Notes under the pieces: model-generated
Told to the model about the DNA's origin: nothing
What the model saw: the letters and a program-made list of their open reading frames with translations, nothing else
Database searches by the model: none
In this document: positions 43,960-45,677 of the stretch, in pieces
Layout of the letters: every line of letters begins with the position of its first letter
Numbering within the stretch: position 1 is the stretch's first letter
NCBI GenBank assembly: GCA_019693395.1
Contig: JAAMXP010002258.1
Location: 1-45,677, forward strand
Direction of reading: 5' to 3'
DNA from: Ettlia oleoabundans
Lineage: Eukaryota > Chlorophyta > Chlorophyceae > Chlamydomonadales
DNA length: 45,677 bases
Program-made: the position numbers and the translations under genes

Positions 43960-44200
43960 GTTGGCCTGCCCAACATAGTGTAGCGTAGCGAAACGGAGTT
44001 GGTTGCAGGCCAATGTATCCGCCCAGAACGTTGTTTAATGCCACCCATTTCAGGCATAGCATGGCAAAGATTACGTGGCAGCCAGGGTGGCATTTGGTTC
44101 CTGCAAATCCGAGGTTTGCGTGGAATCAGTGCCATGTCACCTTAACGAAAACAGATTGCTGCTTGGGAGCAGCGGCTGCGTGGAGTGAAAAGTGCCACGT
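43960..44200 (-). repeat. Dispersed 240-bp repeat, copy B
   Basis: Read on the minus strand it runs from ACGTGGCACTTTTC to TGTTGGGCAGGCCAAC and matches copy A (21907-22146) block by block, with substitutions and small indels throughout. Beyond these ends the two copies share nothing obvious, so the ends are probably the element's real borders, to within a few bases. The copies lie 22 kb apart in opposite orientation. Confidence 0.75.
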
Positions 44201-45677
44201 GGTTCAACCCATGCAAAACCTTCCATCACCCCTGAGTACCCTGTAAATAGCAACAGAACCCACAGAACCGCTCCAAATGAGGTGTCTGCCATGCATCAGG
44301 GTGCTATGCTGTGAGGGCGACGGGGGCTGGCGGCCGCCAGGCCTCCAGCACTTGGCATCCTTACCCAGTTCAACGACTTGGGCACTTACGCCTGCTGTCT
44401 TAAACTTTTATGAACATCGTTGCCATAGGGAAGGCTGGAACACCAATCCCAGCCGGAGTAACCAGTCCAATGCCATGTGCACACACATGTCACGCATGGC
44501 GGTGATGGTGACTCACATACCCACAACTATGGCCCCAGTAGCATGATAAGTAGCTGAACAGGACCTAGAGAGGTTGTGAAAGCAGGGAAAGTCCAGGCGG
44601 GCACAGCACGCGAGCCAGGACGCGCGGGATGCCGGGGAAGACCCAGCATTACACCGTTACTGCCCTGGCCTGGCAGCGTCTCAGCCTTTAAGCTATTTAT
44701 TGGCAGGCATATTTGCCCCTGCGGACGCTTTGCTGCTCTTCTGTACTTCCTAAGGAAGAGCTCTGAACTTGTTTGAGCGGGAACGATGCGGGATTGAGGT
44801 CCTTACACCCCAGTTAACGCAACATGTCGCGGTTTTGCAGGGAATTGCTGGCCTGATCGTGCCGGGGGCCCCCTTCGCTGGAGTGCCGCGGAAAGGCGCG
44901 GAATGCTCTCTTTTCAGTGTATCTCTTCAAACACATGTGCAATAAGGCTTTGTGTGTATGTTCCCGTCGCGGAGGCCGGGCCGTGCAACGCCTCACATGC
45001 CACGGCCGGTGGTCTTCATGGTGCCAGGAGCCTTAGGCCTCAGGCCTTATACCGCTACTCTTGCTTGCGGCAGATTAGGCACTGGTATTGTGCACAGTGG
45101 ACGCTCTGAGCCCCTTCCCACAGTTGCCAGCTTGGCGCCATAGTGCCGCTGCCGCACAGCAGCAGTGCCCCGCGGGGCTTTCCCGCTGCCATTCCGGCCT
45201 GGCTACCTTTAATAACGGTGCATTCTGCTGATGGGCATGGTGAGACACCTCAGCACTGCGTTACACACACAACCACTGAGCCCTGGCGAATTATGTAATG
45301 TATTGCGCCCCGCGCTATTTTCGGCCTGCCCTATTTTCGGCTTCACCACCAAGCTATTTGATAAGCACTGGCCTTACAACTTCCGCATTATTAAATTCCC
45401 TCATGCCACCTCCAAGCTGTCAGCTCGGTCCAAATATGGCATCGTGACCAGCTAATTTCACCATTTCTGCCGCATACTTTTGGATACTGAAGATTTTTGC
45501 AGAGCCAATGCACGGGTTGTTGCACAGTTAGTTAAACGCGCTTTTCATCCGCACCGTTGCCTAGCCAAGCTGCGTTCCTTGCTTGCGGGTTACCCGGCAT
45601 TTTCCCCTATCACCACGATTATCTCTTTGACAGGGTCATGGCATATCTGCCTGAGTTTTGGGTGCACCTTTAATATC
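44201..45677. other. Right-hand end, no recognisable gene
   Basis: Several open frames of 60-90 codons occur on both strands, none with a known domain or consistent splice neighbours. A short repeated CTATTTTCGGC lies near 45319-45340. Nothing further is supported. Confidence 0.4.

Overview
The window reads as nuclear DNA of a green alga (Chlorophyta). Genes are split into many short exons with GT-AG and some GC-AG introns. TGTAA, the green-algal poly(A) motif, lies downstream of several stop codons. The gene set is plant-like: Ycf20-like, DUF4336, SPIRAL1, a granulin-tailed papain protease, peroxisomal-type malate dehydrogenase and an SMP/C2 synaptotagmin. I cannot name the species. Gene models were built by hand: exons were joined where reading phase, splice dinucleotides and family conservation agreed.

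Layout, left to right. 1-502: 3' end of a replication factor C small subunit (+). 1385-4414: DUF4336 protein (+). 4852-5713: SRP9 (-). 6062-7244: divergent-PAP2/DUF212 membrane protein (+). 8136-8976: decayed helix-turn-helix gene, probably transposon-derived. 9903-11366: glucosamine-6-phosphate N-acetyltransferase (+). 11829-12601: Ycf20-like plastid membrane protein (-). 12808-15027: peroxisomal-type malate dehydrogenase (+). 16044-17294: small protein joining a SAP motif to two SPIRAL1 modules (+). 17522-21238: membrane-anchored TKL protein kinase (-).

From 21.3 to 28.9 kb the sequence is repeat-rich: a G-run with an assembly gap, one copy of a 240-bp dispersed repeat, a cluster of CTACGGCTTA motifs and hairpins, an (ATC)n tract, and a spliced Helitron-type element (23418-26416) that lacks its Rep nuclease and most of its helicase.

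The right side is gene-dense again. 29011-31931: secreted papain-like protease with granulin domain (-). 32221-35476: TPX2 (+). 35829-39573: KLHDC4-like Kelch protein with an inserted IQ motif (-). 39802-43732: SMP/C2 synaptotagmin (+). The second copy of the 240-bp repeat lies at 43960-44200 in opposite orientation, and no gene is recognisable after it.

Outside the repeats, strands alternate and many neighbours form close head-to-head pairs (start-to-start gaps of about 210-350 bp) or tail-to-tail pairs. These are mostly housekeeping genes rather than one pathway. Two encode plant-type microtubule factors (TPX2 and the SPIRAL1 fusion). The most unusual items are the SAP-SPIRAL1 fusion, the kinase with an in-frame TGA near its start, the IQ motif in the Kelch protein, the Rep-less Helitron, the inverted 240-bp repeat pair, and frequent GC-AG introns.
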